Below are positions 41,701-56,400 of a stretch of DNA of 64,000 nucleotides, piece after piece. The notes beneath the pieces are model-generated. The model was not told where the DNA came from, ran no database searches, and was given only the letters and a program-made list of their open reading frames with translations. Numbering within the stretch: the first letter of the stretch is position 1; each line of letters opens with the position of its first letter. The DNA is from Centropus unirufus (taxonomy: Eukaryota > Chordata > Aves > Cuculiformes > Centropidae). The DNA is taken from the NCBI GenBank assembly GCA_013397695.1, contig VYZI01000020.1, forward strand, positions 2,595,738-2,659,737, read 5' to 3'. Both the position numbers and the translations under genes were made by a program.

Positions 41701-44700
41701 ACAAAAAGTTATTTAATGTTTGTTTTTCTCTGGACACAGATAGTTAAAAGGTGGTATTAATCTTGCAATATTTTAAGCAGATTATTTTAAGTTAGCATCT
41801 TATTTAATTCAAATATTTACCTAGGTGTAGGTCAGAACACGGTCTCAACTCAGCTGAGGCAAGCACCAGGTATAAACTGATATATTCCTGTAAGTCCGTG
41901 CATGTCTTGGTCCATCTGTTTCCATAAATCACATGCCACCTGAAGTCCACTTGTGAGGACAGGGCATTGATTGGGTTTTGTCAGTATTGAGACATCTGCT
42001 AAAGCTCCTTGTTGCCATGACGATTATCGTTATAGAAGTCCAAACCCCAGGAGATTAATCTTGGAGGAAAATTTTCAAGGAATATCAGAAGACCTACCAG
42101 CTTCGCTGGGCTGTTCCATCCCCATTGAGGGTGTGTATGTGTGTGGGGGGAGGGGGCGTGCACAGTCAGCTGAGGTGGAGTGGCTTGCTTTTTAAAAATG
42201 TTGTTGCTGGTTATGTGGTATAAAGCTCTCTAAGTTATCTTTCTTAATCTATTCAAGAATTTACTGATTATATATTACAGTTGGTGAGTCTCATTTTCTC
42301 GCTGAAAAATGAAACAATATTATGAATTGACAGTATTTTTTTACAATGTTTGTATGGATTGTTCTTACACTGTCAGGGTCTCTGATCCCTATTGGATATT
42401 GCAAAGAAATTAGCCACATGGAGAGATTTCTCTAGGACTTCTGTAGAATTCAGTTGCAATCATTATTTCTCCCAGTCCTCTTATCATCTTGGTTGATGAG
42501 TGCGCTGAAAAATCACAATCGCGAAGTCTGAATACAACCTGCACCCATTCTTTGGATGACAGAATCTGACTCGGCTGACTCCCTCAGGTGCAGCGCTGTG
42601 GGCTTGGCTTAGGCTTCTCCTTGGTTTCATAGCAGTGAAATCATCTTTGTGCAAATAAGAAGCCTTTGGCTTCGAGTTAGAAAAGGCACATAGCTTTGCA
42701 GCCTCATGATGGGTGGCAGAATAGTTTAGGACTCTTTGGTATGTGATGACAAGGAATTTTGTCATTTTTATTTGATAACTTTATTCCTACTGTTCTCTCT
42801 TTGTTATATTTGTCTGCATCTCCTGTTGTAACATAGTGTGCTCACATGCGGAGAGCACGTACCACTGTTTAAAAGTATTACATGTCAGAGAGTATCTGGT
42901 CTTCTCAATGCATTGGAACAGGTTAGACTTCTTTGTAGAAAATTGTGTTCTTCTCTCATCCTAGTTCTGTAACATTCCTAGAGCTGATATCCAACTGCAG
43001 CCCAACACACAGAATAATTATCCAAAATGCGGCTAAGTCTGATCTTTTATCATGACAGCTGTCATGCTGCTTTCCATTAAGGAAATAACGTTAGAGGCTT
43101 TTATCAGTATGAAACAGGAGGTGACTAAATATCAGTCTCTCTGATAATATAGAAGATCCTTGTGATCTTGAACCTGCTTTTGGTTTGTCTGTCGCCCACC
43201 AGCTACATTAGTGTTCCTGCAAGTAGCAATTCTGAATAGTAATGTGAATTATAAAGTCGATTTATAGTATAAAAATTCTAAAAGATGTTCACTTCCACTC
43301 TGGAAACAGCTAAAATATTATCTCTGCTGGTTTGAGACATCGGGTAATAGATCTCTCCATGGCTTTAGCAGGATGATGGCTAGCAGTGAATTCACTAACG
43401 CTGACTGATCATATAGATACCCAGCAATTGTGAACAGTCAATTAACCTTTCAGCTAAGTGTTTCTGATCAAACATTGCAACCTGGCTATAGATACCACAT
43501 CCCGAGACTACAGAGACTGACTGGTAGCAAAGTGAGTCACGAATTAGCTAATTCACTTTACTTAGGAGAGTACATGTGAGCATAACAGTAGCCAGATGGC
43601 TGTATTTGTAGTATTAACTGAGAACAAACTGAAGAAGCACAAGCCTGTGTTGTGACCCAAGAAGTAATTAGCACTATAAATACAGCTATTGTTACACGTT
43701 TGATATATAAAGAACTGGAAGCTAGTCACTTGGCAGCTGTGAATTCTTACCCAATTGGCAATGCACACACCTTTTTAATAGGGCTGTTCATTTTCCATTA
43801 ATCTTTATATAGAGTCACAGTGCCATCTTGAGACCACAGATTTTGGACAGCTTTCAGAAGTGATTTCAGAGGTACAGAGAAGTCTTAGCCTGCTCACATT
43901 GCACCTTGAGGACAGTGCTTTTAACTGAAACAATAGCTTGTGTTGTGTTTATTATTATTCAGTTTTGAACGTGGGCCTATCACTTGCTTTGTGGGTTTGT
44001 TTTTGTTTTGGTTTTTTTTGGAAACCTCATCTTAAACAAGAAAATGTAAAAAAGACTGGGGACTGGTGGAAGCAGGCTTAAATAAAATTAATGTTACAAT
44101 CAAACCCAACCCCTGAAGTATTCACAACCTGAACTGCAGGGGGGTAAAGACACACCAGTCTGATCTTTCCTGAGACCTGAAGCAGAATTTGAGATCTGCC
44201 TCTGAATATCACCACCTGCAGCTGGAACGAAAACTTTGGGATTCACATGGGCCAATGATGAAAAACCTGTGTCAGGAGCTGGGCAACATGGCTCTGTAGA
44301 TCTTCCATGCAAATAGCTTGCGTAATTCATTCAGGCATCCAAATCCAGTTGGGTTATGTCGCTTGCCTCTGTGGAGAAAATACAGACATTTCATGTAAAC
44401 CCAAAAAAAGCATTCACGACCCACAGAGCTACTGTCATTTGTGCTTATGCTGAATATCAGTGGTGCTTGGAAGAAGAAAGGAGAGGAAGGTTTGGAGGTC
44501 TGTTGGAGTTTATAGATTATGTCAGGAAGCCCAGCAAGTCCATTGTACTGGCAATTCCGCACTCAGTCCTTCTCAATGTCTGTGAAGCTATTTGAAAGCT
44601 GAGATGTTGGCAATCCCTTCCAATTGTACTTTTCACTAGAGACTTGAATACACAACTTCTTGGCATATCATGCAAGTTTAAACTAGCGTAGCCCCATGCT

Positions 44701-47570
44701 GAGGTGGCTGTACAAAACTCTGCCCTGCTGCCTTCTGCCCCTGTTTGCTAACATATTAGATTTTATTCTTTTCACCTTCTACAGGAGTGGAATGGGTCCA
44801 TGAAAATGGGACGTATTAAAATCTGGGGGCTGGCATCATCATCCTGCTGCAGTTCTCAATGCAGGGAGTAAAGTCAAAGCTAATGGGAGCAGTGTATTGG
44901 GATTTCAGCCACCCAAGACACTGGGTGCCATGGACCCATCAGCCTGACTCTTTCCCATGATGCAGAAAAAGAGCCATCTTTGGTTTTTCTTTAGCTCAGC
45001 TGCGTGAAATGTAAGAGGGGAAAGAAAACAACAGTGTGTCCCAATCAAAAATATTTAGGGAGAGGATACTTGAGGAAGCCTTTTTATCTCGGTCTAGATT
45101 ACAGATCCTGCACCCTCATATCTCTTCATAGGACTAGTCTTGGAACAGCAGAAAAAAAACACTTCTGCCTTTCTTTAGAGAGTTGTGTAGATAGTGCGTT
45201 GCTTAATTACAATACCATAATTCAAGCAGGATATTTTTGTTTTGTTCTCTTCTACCAGCTACTTTGTTGGATCATTCTTAGTTCCTATACATAATTTAGT
45301 CACAGTTTAGAACAAAGAACTGGACAAATTCTGTATCGTTACCCATAAACACATTTTCTTTCTCACGTGTGTTGGTGGTCTAAAGTTTAACATCTGAGTG
45401 CCTTTCTAAAGCCAGACTCTATTGCCAAAGACTCCCTGCTGTTTCCCAAATATTAAATGTAACCATTAGGCGTTTGTGTGTAGCAAGCTGAGACATTATT
45501 TTATGAAAGCTGTTGAGGAAACCTACAGAGATCCTTCCTGTTTGACAGGGCAATTTGTTGAATCACTTTAATGTGACAAATCAGCATGACATACCTTCTG
45601 TATTTTTCAGCAGTCAAAAAATAACTCCAAGCTAAAACAAAATGCCCAGCATGTAGTGAAGAGCAAGGGCCATGAAGCAAAAGAGTTTATTTGGGCTCTC
45701 TCAGAGGCTGCACAAGAAACCAGATATACTTGATCATTTGATTATAGCTCTTTAAAATTTGCTTTTTTGTTTGAGATTAATAATCTTCTAAGAAACTGGC
45801 GGATAAAACCTAGTTTTTCTGTAAATCATGTGTTTCACTTCTATAGTTCTACAGTCATGGTCAGGGCTTTCCTCATGGGAACAGGGTTGGACTGAGACAC
45901 CCAGCTAGGACCAGATGGGTCCCGCTGGGACCAGGTTTTCCTGCTGGGACCAAGGTTTCCTGTTGGGCTTTGACGGAAAGTAGCTCCTGGCTCCAGGTTA
46001 CACTCCTTTGGGGACACCTAGGGACCCCGCAGCCAACCATTCCCACGGGCACTGCACTCACGGCCTTTGCAGTTTGTAACTGAAGAGTTTCTGCATTCCA
46101 TTTTCCTTTCCTTGCTCTAACTATGGTGACAGAGCATTTGGGGGTGGAGGGGAGAAGGGTTTGCATATATTTTAAGTGGTATCCTATAGCAAGCTTTTTC
46201 TTCACAAGTGAAAAATAAGGTCCTTGTGAATTCATATCTAAACGTGTCTATTTAGATCACTGAGGCGCAGCAGTGAGCTGCAAGCAGGACAGACTCAATA
46301 AGACAGTGAGTGTTTGCCACACATAGTACCAGCATGCCAGGTTGCAGAGCTAAGAGATGAGGAAACTGTGTAGTAAGGTTTATTTTGATGTTTTTTAATG
46401 GAGCGCATCTATATACATAGATATTAACAGTCGTTATTTGGTCATATATTCTTATAATTCTCTCCTCTAGAGGAGGTAAATGAGCTTTCTTCATAAACTC
46501 CCAGACTTCCAAAGAAAAATGAAAGTGTTGATGCCCCTAATTTTCATTCCTGCTTCCCTCTTCATGATTAATTTAACCAGTGCAGTGGAGTTATTTTCAG
46601 AGACACCAAGTCAGAGAATCATTTCACACAGCTTTCATGCTGTGAGATGGAGCATTTGAGCTTGAATATGAATTTGATAGTAGCAACAGTAGCAGTGGGA
46701 GGCTTTATCTGCCAAAGGGAGTCAAAACCAGAACTGAGCGCTCCATCAGCAAGAGTGAGTTATAGCTGTGATGCCATAGTTCAAGTCCTTTCTTTCTCCC
46801 CACTTAATCAAGTGACAGAAAAAGTGTGCCTGCTTGGCTCAGCAGTAAAATCCAAGCATGCTGTAGAAGCTTGCTGGATAAATGTTTGCCTTTAAGAATT
46901 TGTTTCAAAAAGAACAGAGGCTTGCTGACCAGCCTGGGGATGTAGAAGAGCTAATTTTAGTTGAAGAGTTGAGCTATAATCTAGTTTCCTAAATCTTAAT
47001 CTAATACTTTGCAAAATATTGAAAACTAGTATAAGACAAGTTAGGGGTTAGGGAGAATGTTTCTCACTGAGACAGAGAAGTACTCTCACAGGCAAATACT
47101 AACCTGCCAAAATGATGTTCTTAGGCTCTGAAATCCACAAAACGGGTGGGAATCCTCACATGGCCTCCACTCAGGTCACTTTCAGAAAACATCCTTGAAG
47201 AAGAGAAAATTTCCCTTGCTCAAATACAGCTGTATTGGAGAAGACCAAAACTCATCTCATGAATTTGATCAGAGAAGCTGAAACGATAGAGGAAAACCAC
47301 ATTGCAGTGCAGTTCATGGATTACGTTTACATGAAAGCCATAGTTCTGACTTTTCACATGGGTCTAATGAATCACTTGTATGATCAATGTTTGTTCATAA
47401 GATTTTAAACAAAATAAGGCTCATTGGTCTATAGATATTTCTCCATTTACATTATTCTCTTCAGCCTTTGTTTTTTTAAAGAAAAATTGACTTTATCTCA
47501 TTCATCCACTTTTTTTTCCTAGTTCCCCTCTCTTCCCTCCTCTGGTGACTTGCTTTCACCTTTCCATTCA
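29745..47570. other. Noncoding interval, nothing recognised
   Basis: The first few hundred bases could hold a decayed 3' LTR of the env remnant, but I cannot define it. The rest has no recognisable exon. A short degenerate direct repeat of about 20-bp units (gctgggacca...tttcct) lies at about 45898-45968. The longest minus-strand frames (30391-30789, 45873-46235) look like chance frames. Confidence 0.5.
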
Positions 47571-48025
47571 CAGAAACACAGAATCACTGGATTGGAGAAG
47601 AGCTCTGAGATCATCAAGTCCAACCGTCCCTGCCTACCACTAAACCATATCCCTACGTACCCTATCTACCCATCTTTTAAATACACCCAGGGATGATGAT
47701 TCCACCACCTTCCTGGGCAGCCTCTGCCAGCATCCCATGACCCTTTCAGTGAAAAAGTTCTTCCTGATCTCCAACCTGAACCTCCCTTGGCACAGCTTGA
47801 GGCCATTCCCCTTTGTCCTATCCCCTGTCACTTGGGGAAGAGACCAGCACCCACCTCTCCACACCCTCCTTTCAGGCAGGTGTAGGCAGTGATAAGGTCT
47901 CTCCTCAGCCTCCTTTTCTCCAGGCTGAACAACCCCAGCCCCCTCAGCCGCTCCTCATAACCCTTGTTCTCCATCCCCTTCACCAGCTCCGTTGCCCTTC
48001 TCTGGGCACTCTCTAGAATCTCACT
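47571..48025 (-). mobile_element. CR1 LINE fragment, 3' end, minus orientation
   Basis: The left end carries the CR1 3' terminal words (cagaatcac, the reverse of gtgattctg). After it come the conserved CR1 3' blocks in reverse: gagatcatcaagtccaacc, ccaccttcctgggcagcct, ttcctgatctccaacct, gtcacttgggg and ctccaggctgaac. It breaks off after ctctgggcactctctag. About 455 bp of a roughly 4.5-kb element remain, the usual 5' truncation of CR1. No intact ORF2 is present. The right boundary is approximate. Confidence 0.93.
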
Positions 48026-50011
48026 TGCGACCTACTTCATCCACTGACCTATTGCAAGATTGTAACTGTCTGCGAGGCATCTTTCACTCTTTCTATGGTT
48101 TTAGTGTCCCCCACTTTAGAGACTCCTCCCAGGATGTCCCTTATTCTTCCTAATGCATCCTACTCACTCTGTGCCTCTTTCGTTTACCTCTGTCTCTCCT
48201 ATCCTGTCATTTGTTTGGTTGTGATTTGCACTCTCCTCAAGGCATTCCCGTTGTCTCTTTCTGGCTTTTCTTTGAAGATTCTCAGTAGATTCTGACAGAT
48301 CTTTCTCCTGCTTCTTTTTGCTGCAGTCACAAATGCATCCACAAATTGTTAAGAGCTCGCTGATGAACTGTCACAGGTTAAAACCCCTCTGACTAAGTTA
48401 ACCAGTGCATTTTCTGGTATCTCTGGCTACCAAGCCAGCCGTCCTTATGTCCATTCCTCCCCATGTCTTCCTTCGCCACAGAGCACAACAAAATGGTCAC
48501 AATGCTGAATATTACCTTCAGTGAGGGATCTCTAGGTTCCCATATTCAGACTTCATCTAAACTGTGCAGATTCTGCTTACCAATCCCAGGGCATGTCCTT
48601 TCCTACTCATCTTCACAGATAAGCGAAGATGTCTTTCCACAGTTTTATCTTCTTTTATACAAAAACTGTATTCACTCTCATACAAAAAAAAATTCACAGA
48701 CATTCTTTTTCTACATATCTGTTCGTTACCTTTAAGAAAGGTGGGATATAAAAATGGCTTTTGTTTCAAATCAGGTGGGCAGTTTTGATCCTTTCTTTTT
48801 TTTTTTATATGCTCTACAAATTCAGCTTTAAATGGTTCTCCAAGCCTATTATTTGACCCCACTATTTCTATGACTTAAACTCCCATTTGAGTTTTAGCCT
48901 AGGTGACACTCTCAAGAATCAGTCTCTGTGTAGGGATTCATGGCTGTCTACCCTACTTGAAGACATGATTCAAGCCCAGGATTCATCTGAACTTGCCTTG
49001 TTAACACCTGAGAATTTGGACCATGCAGTACAGCACTGCATTCTGTACTTGGAGAGCCCAGTTCTCTGATCATCTCTCCATGGTGCTGTCCAGACAACCA
49101 GTAAACGAATAGGAATACGTGAATTAAATGTGGTTGTTGAACGATAATAATTAAATGCTGGCATCAAAGTGGTTCAGAAAATTATGCAAGAGCCCTCTAA
49201 AATTTGCCTGCTGTCATCCTGTTTGTTTTTCTTTACAAGACGCAGTGCCTAATTACTACAGGGGGAAAAAAAAGTGTTGTTTTCAAGTTAAGGCAAAAAT
49301 CATAAACCAGCAGCACTGGTTTAAGACAAGCCTTTTCCAGAGTGGCAAACTGTAGCTGCCAGGTACACGGTGCTCTGGACGGGATAGTGACAACTTAGCG
49401 ACTTGGAAAATATTAGTAAGGATTAAAAAATTATTAGTAAGAGTAAACAGAAGTGAAAGGTAAAAAAGATGTCACTGTAAATATTACTCTAGATAGGAAG
49501 AATACATGAAGAGCCTAGTCAGAGTCTTGTTGTCAAATATTAAGACAAAAGCTCCAAAAGAAAGTTTTATAGTGAAGTTATATTGGACGTAGTATGCAGC
49601 AGAAGGAGAGAGATGTGATAAAGTGTAAGTGGGTTTTGTTATCTCCCTCAGCTTATCTGTTCATTTCTTGACAGGAAGGCAGTACTTCAGGGACACTGTG
49701 ATGTGAACCGTCTTCTTACTGCATTTCATGAATTGATTTATCTGATATTTGAGACAAATTATGTCTACGGGGTTGAATTTTCAGGCTACATACTGTTGTA
49801 TATATACGATGTATTCACACAGCTATATACACAATTAATATGAATCAGGGCTGTCAGACTGAGGGAGGGAGCTGCTTTTACGAAAGGGAGCTTCTTTTGT
49901 GAATATGAGGCTAAAGAATGTGCTTTTTACATCTTGAAGGCTGTTATTGTGGTAGTATAGATTTGTTACAATAAAATCTAAAAATGCTTCTTACAAAGAT
50001 TTGGGCCATTT
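48026..50011. other. Noncoding, between two CR1 fragments
   Basis: I recognise no exon or repeat here. Short open frames at 48463-48862 occur on both strands and show no family resemblance. Confidence 0.5.
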
Positions 50012-50411
50012 ACACAGAACCACAGAATCACCAGGGTGGAAAAGAGCTCTGAGATCATCGAGTCCAACCGTTCCTGTCTACCACTAAACCATATCCCTAC
50101 ATACCTCATCCACCCATCTTTTAAATACATCCAGGGATGGTGATTCCACCACCTCCCTGGGCAGCCTGCTGAGATCATCGAGTCCAACCGTTCCTGTCTA
50201 CCACTAAACCATATCCCTACATACCTCATCCACCCATCTTTTAAATACATCCAGGGATGGTGATTCCACCACCTCCCTGGGCAGCCTGTTCCAGCATCTG
50301 ATGACCCTTTCAGTTAAAAACTTCTTCCTGATCTCCAACCTAAACCTCCTCAACACAGCTTGAAGCCATTCCCCCCTTGTCCTATTGCCTGTCACTTGGG
50401 ACAAGAGACCG
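50012..50411 (-). mobile_element. CR1 LINE fragment, 3' end, minus orientation, with internal duplication
   Basis: This has the same 3'-end structure as the CR1 at 47.6 kb, starting with cacagaatcaccagg and ending at gtcacttgggacaagagacc. Only about 280 bp of unique CR1 sequence is present; the remainder is an exact tandem copy of 120 bp (see separate entry). It is a different insertion from the 47.6-kb copy, with its own flanks and several base differences. Confidence 0.94.
50049..50288. repeat. Exact 120-bp tandem duplication inside CR1
   Basis: Positions 50049-50168 and 50169-50288 are identical base for base, beginning ctgagatcatcgag and ending gggcagcctg. The first base after the second copy (t) differs from the start of a third copy. 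The 47.6-kb CR1 has this segment only once, so the duplication is not part of the CR1 consensus. Perfect identity implies a recent event or an assembly artefact. Confidence 0.97.
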
Positions 50412-53400
50412 TTTAGGATGGATTTAAATTTTCTTCTCAAATTTATAATATTATAACGATTTATCATTCAGTCTAAAGTAAATCTTGCCATCAATTAATT
50501 TCACAAAAAGTTTGCACCCAGGCACAATACATTGCAAAAGTACAAATAGGTGTAGATATGATGTTACTGCTGTGAGCTTTGCAAAATGAAATGTAATTTG
50601 TTACTATAATGGTACCTCTTTCAAAAACCTTCTTTGGCTCATTTTTGTACAGTAAACCACAGAACTGTGATTGCCTAGCAACATAGCTTAATGAGAACTC
50701 AAGTTTTCAGGAGACTTAGCTAGAATTCATGTTTCATTCTGGTTTTTTATCTTGTGTTTTTGGCTATCTGGTTAAACAACAAATGACTTTTACAGCTTCC
50801 TGCTTTGTTCACACCAGCTGTCAACTTGCTTTTACCTGCTTTTGACCACAGTTTTCAATCTAACACATATCTTGCACATCCTCCCCTATTATTAACTGAA
50901 TGCTTAACTCTCCATGTTGTCAAGCAACCCTAACTCTTCCTTAGATTTCCTATTCTTACAAGAGGCACTAGCAAGAGATTTGGTGTGTTAGAGCAGCAGC
51001 CAGGAGAGGTGGTAGAACCATAGTTCCAAATGTGCTTGATGAGAAGTTACTAGGAAAAGGCCCCCGCTAAATTTTAAACCAACAGAAGGAAAAACTGAAA
51101 ATAGGTAAAGGCAGTGATACGGTAGAAAACAAATTAGAGTTAACATCAGCCAGGACTTGGCACTGCTGCTCATTGCAGGTCTTGTTTCTGTAACAGCTGT
51201 TCTCGGTAAGGAAGAGTAGTTTACTATCTTGCTCTTCTTATCCAAACTTTTCTTCATTTATAGGCATCAAATTTTATAGAAATACTAGCCAAAGTGTTGC
51301 CAGAGGAAAAAAAAAAGAGCACTGTTACAAGAAAATGTGACTTGTGGGGAAAAAACTGAAGTGTTTGCATTTAAGTAAAAATAACAGAAGATTGACTAAA
51401 GGATCTAAATGTTCTGGTGTAAAGACGATTTCTAGGAAGTGAAAATGTAGTTACTTTTTTTTCCAAAGAGCTAGAAGCAGAAGAAGAGGCAATGTATAAA
51501 AAAAAAAATTAAAGCTTTGCTTTTTTCTCTATTCTCTAACATCTGAAATTCTAGTTAGTCACTGTGGGAGACTATCCCAGGAACTGCGAAATTTCTTCTC
51601 TGTATCCACGAAGGAGAATAACCTAATCTTATTTTGGAGCAGACTGAAATAATTATAAGAGCAGATTCACAACAGCCACAGCTTGATTTGGCGTAACTAA
51701 GATTTGAGTGATAATGCCCAGAGGCTCAGCCTGGTGTCACCGCCTCAATCACTGAAGCTCCATTGGCACCGTTTCGTAATACCTTCCTGGGTTTCTCATC
51801 ACAAACTACAAAGAAGCAAGAGCAGTTCTCAGTCGTTTTTTTCCTCTGAAATGAAAAGGCCCTATTGTCACAATCTGTCCAGAGCACTTGAATTAGAGGA
51901 CTTCAAACTCTGTCAAGTGCTGCGGACACAGCCAACCTGACACAGAGCTGAAGGTGAGAAATGAGACCAGGCTCACCCACTTGGTTTTGACTAGGTGGGG
52001 TTACAGCAACTCCCAGGGAAGTGACCCTCCACAATGACCAGAAGCCCTGACGCCACTCTCGGTGCACAAGACTTATTATACTATACGGTATCCTGAATTC
52101 ACTTTGAAAGATTCTGCTCCTGTCATATAGGCAACACCCAGTTCTCCTCTATTCAAACGAGTCTCTCTAGAAAATTCTATCAGTGCACAATGATGAAGAA
52201 ACCCAGATGTTTCTCTCTGCATCCTCCTAGCCCATAAACTGAAACGTACAAAGATTTCATCACAGTTAATAGCATCAATTTGCATTCCTGACCTCTCCTC
52301 AAATTCAACTGAGACAGTAGACCAGGCATGCAGGTTTGTGTAAGCCAGAAATACTTGTTAGAAAATGTTTGTTCAGAGTTCACAGTTAAATTTGGCCCAT
52401 GAAGATATATTGTTATGTGATTCCACCATACATGGTAAAGATTTGATGATGCAAGTTGTGGCGAGATTCATAACACAGCTCTGTGGTGCCTTGCAAGGAC
52501 ATCTTCCGCCACCTTCCAGGTATTTACACAGCATCTATCAACAGGTATCCCAGGCTGTGATCTGCAAGTCCTGTTTGTCTTTGCCAGAGCCTTGCATTTT
52601 TGCCCTGGACTAGCCTACCAGTGCCACAGCAAAACATACATAGGTACATGTATGCACACAGGAGACAGTGTGGAGTTCCTGTGTCTGGCCATTGAATCAT
52701 GTTTGTGGTTTAGTGACAGACCAGACCATATTTACAGCCACTCTCTTCTCTCTCTCTCTCCCAGACCTCTTTCTCTGGTATATTTTGATGGTTTCCGCTT
52801 TTAAACCAAGCTCCTATTCTCAGCTCCACTTGACAACAGATAAGTAAGGTGAGGTAAAAGGATCATATTAATTCTTGGGTATCCTTTTCTATTGAACATA
52901 GTCAGGGAGCTGTGGAAACTATTCCATTGACATATTCTTTAGATTCTCAGCTCTGTTAGAGCTGTGCTTGCATTGGGCACAGTGCAGAGAACGACAGGAA
53001 GGTTTTCTGTTTCTGTTTCACAGTTAGAACTTCTGCCTGGCAGTATCACTTCTTTGTATGAATAAAGAATCAGAAATCTTAAAAGGAACAAAAATTCCAC
53101 TACTGCACAACCCTCTTCATCCCATGATTCTTTCCAAGGGGGTAGACTTATAAAACAGTGACCTTAGATGCACCAGAACAAAGCTCTACTCTTGCCACAT
53201 CAAACACGTCCTTGCCCCTGCCTCCAGCCAACGAAAATATGGGTCCACATCTGTGAACAAAGTACACCACCTGACTAGGGGCACAAGAAATTTCTTCCCG
53301 TACCAATAGGAACTTCCCACGATGGTTGGAAAATCTGAGCTGTTGCTGAAGTTTAACACAGTTGGCTATGCAGCTGCATGCCATTAAGAAAAGCCAGGGT

Positions 53401-56400
53401 CTTAGGTTCTGACTCAGTGCTGCCAAGAAGCTTGAGCTTCTTTTTCTCCAGGAAAGCACAATGAAAAGTTTCTAGAGAAGAACGGAGACAATGCTTGTTT
53501 TTGTAGGAAGGAGTTGCAGGATAGGTGCACAAATACAGCAAGAAAAGCAAATTCTCCTCAGAAGACAAAGCCATTGAGCCCATTGCACTTTCTCTTGAAA
53601 AGAAGTTGGTGGTTTCACCTTCATTTTATTGCATCCATAGCAATAAAATGAAGCAGATAAAGGTCCTGGCTTCCTTAGACATAACAGGAAAAATTCACCA
53701 CCCCCAAGTGCTGCCTGAGATGATTCTTACTGACCTCCATCTGACACTCTGAAAGGTCAGGGGTCTGCCCACACCAGTCTAGCATCACACCTGCCAGTCC
53801 CCTGTGACTATCATCTCTGAAGTCCTAGGATGTCTATCATGGCACTTGCCACTCTTTCAGGCACCTGAATCCACACTGAGAGACTTTTACAGATGGTTCA
53901 GCCCAGTGGTTTTCACACTTGGAAACTAAGGTGACTGAGCAGAATAGCTCAACGACAGTATCCAGAGTTGAGTACTGACTACAAAATTTGTCATTTCTAC
54001 CACTGTTGTTCTGACACTAAGTGAGCTCAGTAACTTCTCAGGCCATCGAAGGAAGGAGTTTACACATATCTGTGATCATGGCCAATAGTACCTTTCACTG
54101 CATTCAGTTATTTATTATCGAATCAACTAATCTAATCCAGCCCCTTTTACTTATGCTAAGGCCTTCTCTCGAAGCTAACCTTTTTGCTGTCCTTGTTTCA
54201 TTTTCTTTAATTTTTTTTTTTCTATTTGGAGTACTCAAATATTTTACAACAGGCTAACTTCTTTATCCCTTTAACCTGGGGTTTTCCTTTTCAGATCTTC
54301 TTTCTCAGTATTTTCAGGGTCCTATCCAATTGCCCCCTTCCTGTCTTATAAATATTAAACAAATGAAACTTCTTTAATTTTCTGATGATCCTTAGCTGTT
54401 ACCCCACAATGATATCAGCCCTTCCTCAACTGTAGCTCCTTATTGCTATTTCAAAATCGCCCATCCCATTGACATTATTAAATTGTTGCAAGTTCTTTTT
54501 TGATTAAAACTATCCTTATGTCCCAAATCCACTTAACCATTTTTCACTTTTTTTTTACATCCATTTCTTCTTCCCTTTTGATGTTTTTTTTCAGTATCCT
54601 CCCTGTCACTCCATTCTCTTGCTCCTTGTTCCCTTTCTTCTAGTTACCCAAGTTGTTGCTGATGCTGCTCGACGTAGAATCCCTTCTCTATGCTTTGTCT
54701 TCACACCACTGGGATGTTTTCTCCATCCAAACCCTTCTCTCTGCTTCCCCTTGCCTTCTGCCCTTTCTCTGGGCCTCAGTGTTACCTCAAATTTTATCAT
54801 CCCCACGTCTTTTCCAGAGTCCATTCAAAGCTTCTGAAGAGCACCAATGAAACAGAAGTGTGCTAACTTAAGAACCAGCACAAACACCGCATCTGCAGGG
54901 GAAGAAGAAGGCTGGGCAAGAACAAACATGATACTCCTGGTGCTGCCGGCGAAGGAAGGTGATCAAGACGGTGGATGGTCAGTGCTGCTGAAAGAAACAT
55001 CCAGCCCCCATTTGTCCTCAATATTCTTCTTCTCATGGTTGGTTTTTTTGTTGTGATTGTTATCAGAGAACCGTTCTACTAAGCTGTCTGTGGGTAACCT
55101 GTGGCTGCCATTTCCCTCTAAGAAACTTCTAGATTCAGATCTGCAAGTTCTTCTGAAATAAGTCTCCTGTCTCTGCACGTAGATAATAAGGTCTTTAGGG
55201 AAAATTGTTGGAAAACATATAGTCCCTACCTTCATGAAAGAGGAATTAGCAGTTCGTCCCTATCTGTTTTCCTTTCAACACAGAGGAGGGAGAACCTGCC
55301 TGAAGCAGAGTAGCACTGAGCAGCTGCTGCTCTTCCTTTGCAGAGCTGGGATTCTGGAAAAGCCGTTCACCTAGCAATACGTCAAGGAAATATTTTATTT
55401 ATAAACCGTGTAGACAAAAACCCCAAACAGTTTTAACCTGTAGGAAAATACTGGTTTATTTGATAGCAAGAACTTTTGCCACATGCTCTTGAGTACCCTT
55501 GCAAGGTGGGAGCTGTATTTTCCACCCAGTCTCACCATCCCCTTGGGTATGGCAATTTTTTCTATTGGTAATCTGTGGTCACCGGAGCACACACCTCAGC
55601 TTTACTTCATCTTGGACTTGTCATTTCTAGGTGACTGTCTCAGGGGAATCTTTTTTTTTTTTCTAACTCCCTAAATTTCTCCCACACAAAGTTGTACATT
55701 TTGCTTTATACCTGAACTAATTTAATATTACATCTGGGAATATCTTAGTGTCAGGCATTATCACCTTGCAGTAAAAAAAAGTAATTTTAATGTAAGTTTT
55801 TTGGTGTATGAAGTTGTCCGAGTAAGAAATGTGAAAGTAACAGGTGCATCCAAAACATAGCTGTCCTTGTTTACTAGTATTCAGTCAGTACTTACCTTCT
55901 TTTTAACACAGGATGTTTTTCCCACCCAGTGGTCAAGATGTCAGCACTCACTGTATCTCACACTTTGTTTCTCTATTAAAATCCTAGTGTACTACAGCCT
56001 GCTTTGCTGAATCTGTTTAAACCTCTGCATGAACAGAGAATTGCCAAGTATTTTTCGGAGCTTTCCATGGCTTCGTGACTGAGCTTGATCAGGACATCAC
56101 AAACACTCTCTTTTCTCAAATTTGTCTGTTAATTTTGAACAAAAAGAATTCCTATCTATAGCTTTAGTGAGGTAGATGACAACACAGAAAAATATTATGG
56201 TCATATTATTGACCATCCCCACCATCACATCTGATCCTTTATCGTACGTCGTTTGCACAAATAGAAAGAAAGGTCTTGAGCAACTACACATAAAAGCTAA
56301 GTCAAAAATGTAACTACACTTGGGTTCCAACTCAGCTATTACATAGTTTAGAAGTGTGAAACGCCACTCAAGTATCTGTGGAGACAATGTGACAAAAGAC

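Noticed and set aside
45898..45968. Considered as a minisatellite or CRISPR-like array
   Set aside because: There are only two to three degenerate units of about 20 bp with no regular spacers, and this is vertebrate DNA. Noted only as a weak local repeat.
47640..48016. Open frames inside the CR1 at 47.6 kb (including peptides with VTGDRTKGNG)
   Set aside because: These are remnants of CR1 3' sequence, not a host gene. The fragment is far too short for a working reverse transcriptase.
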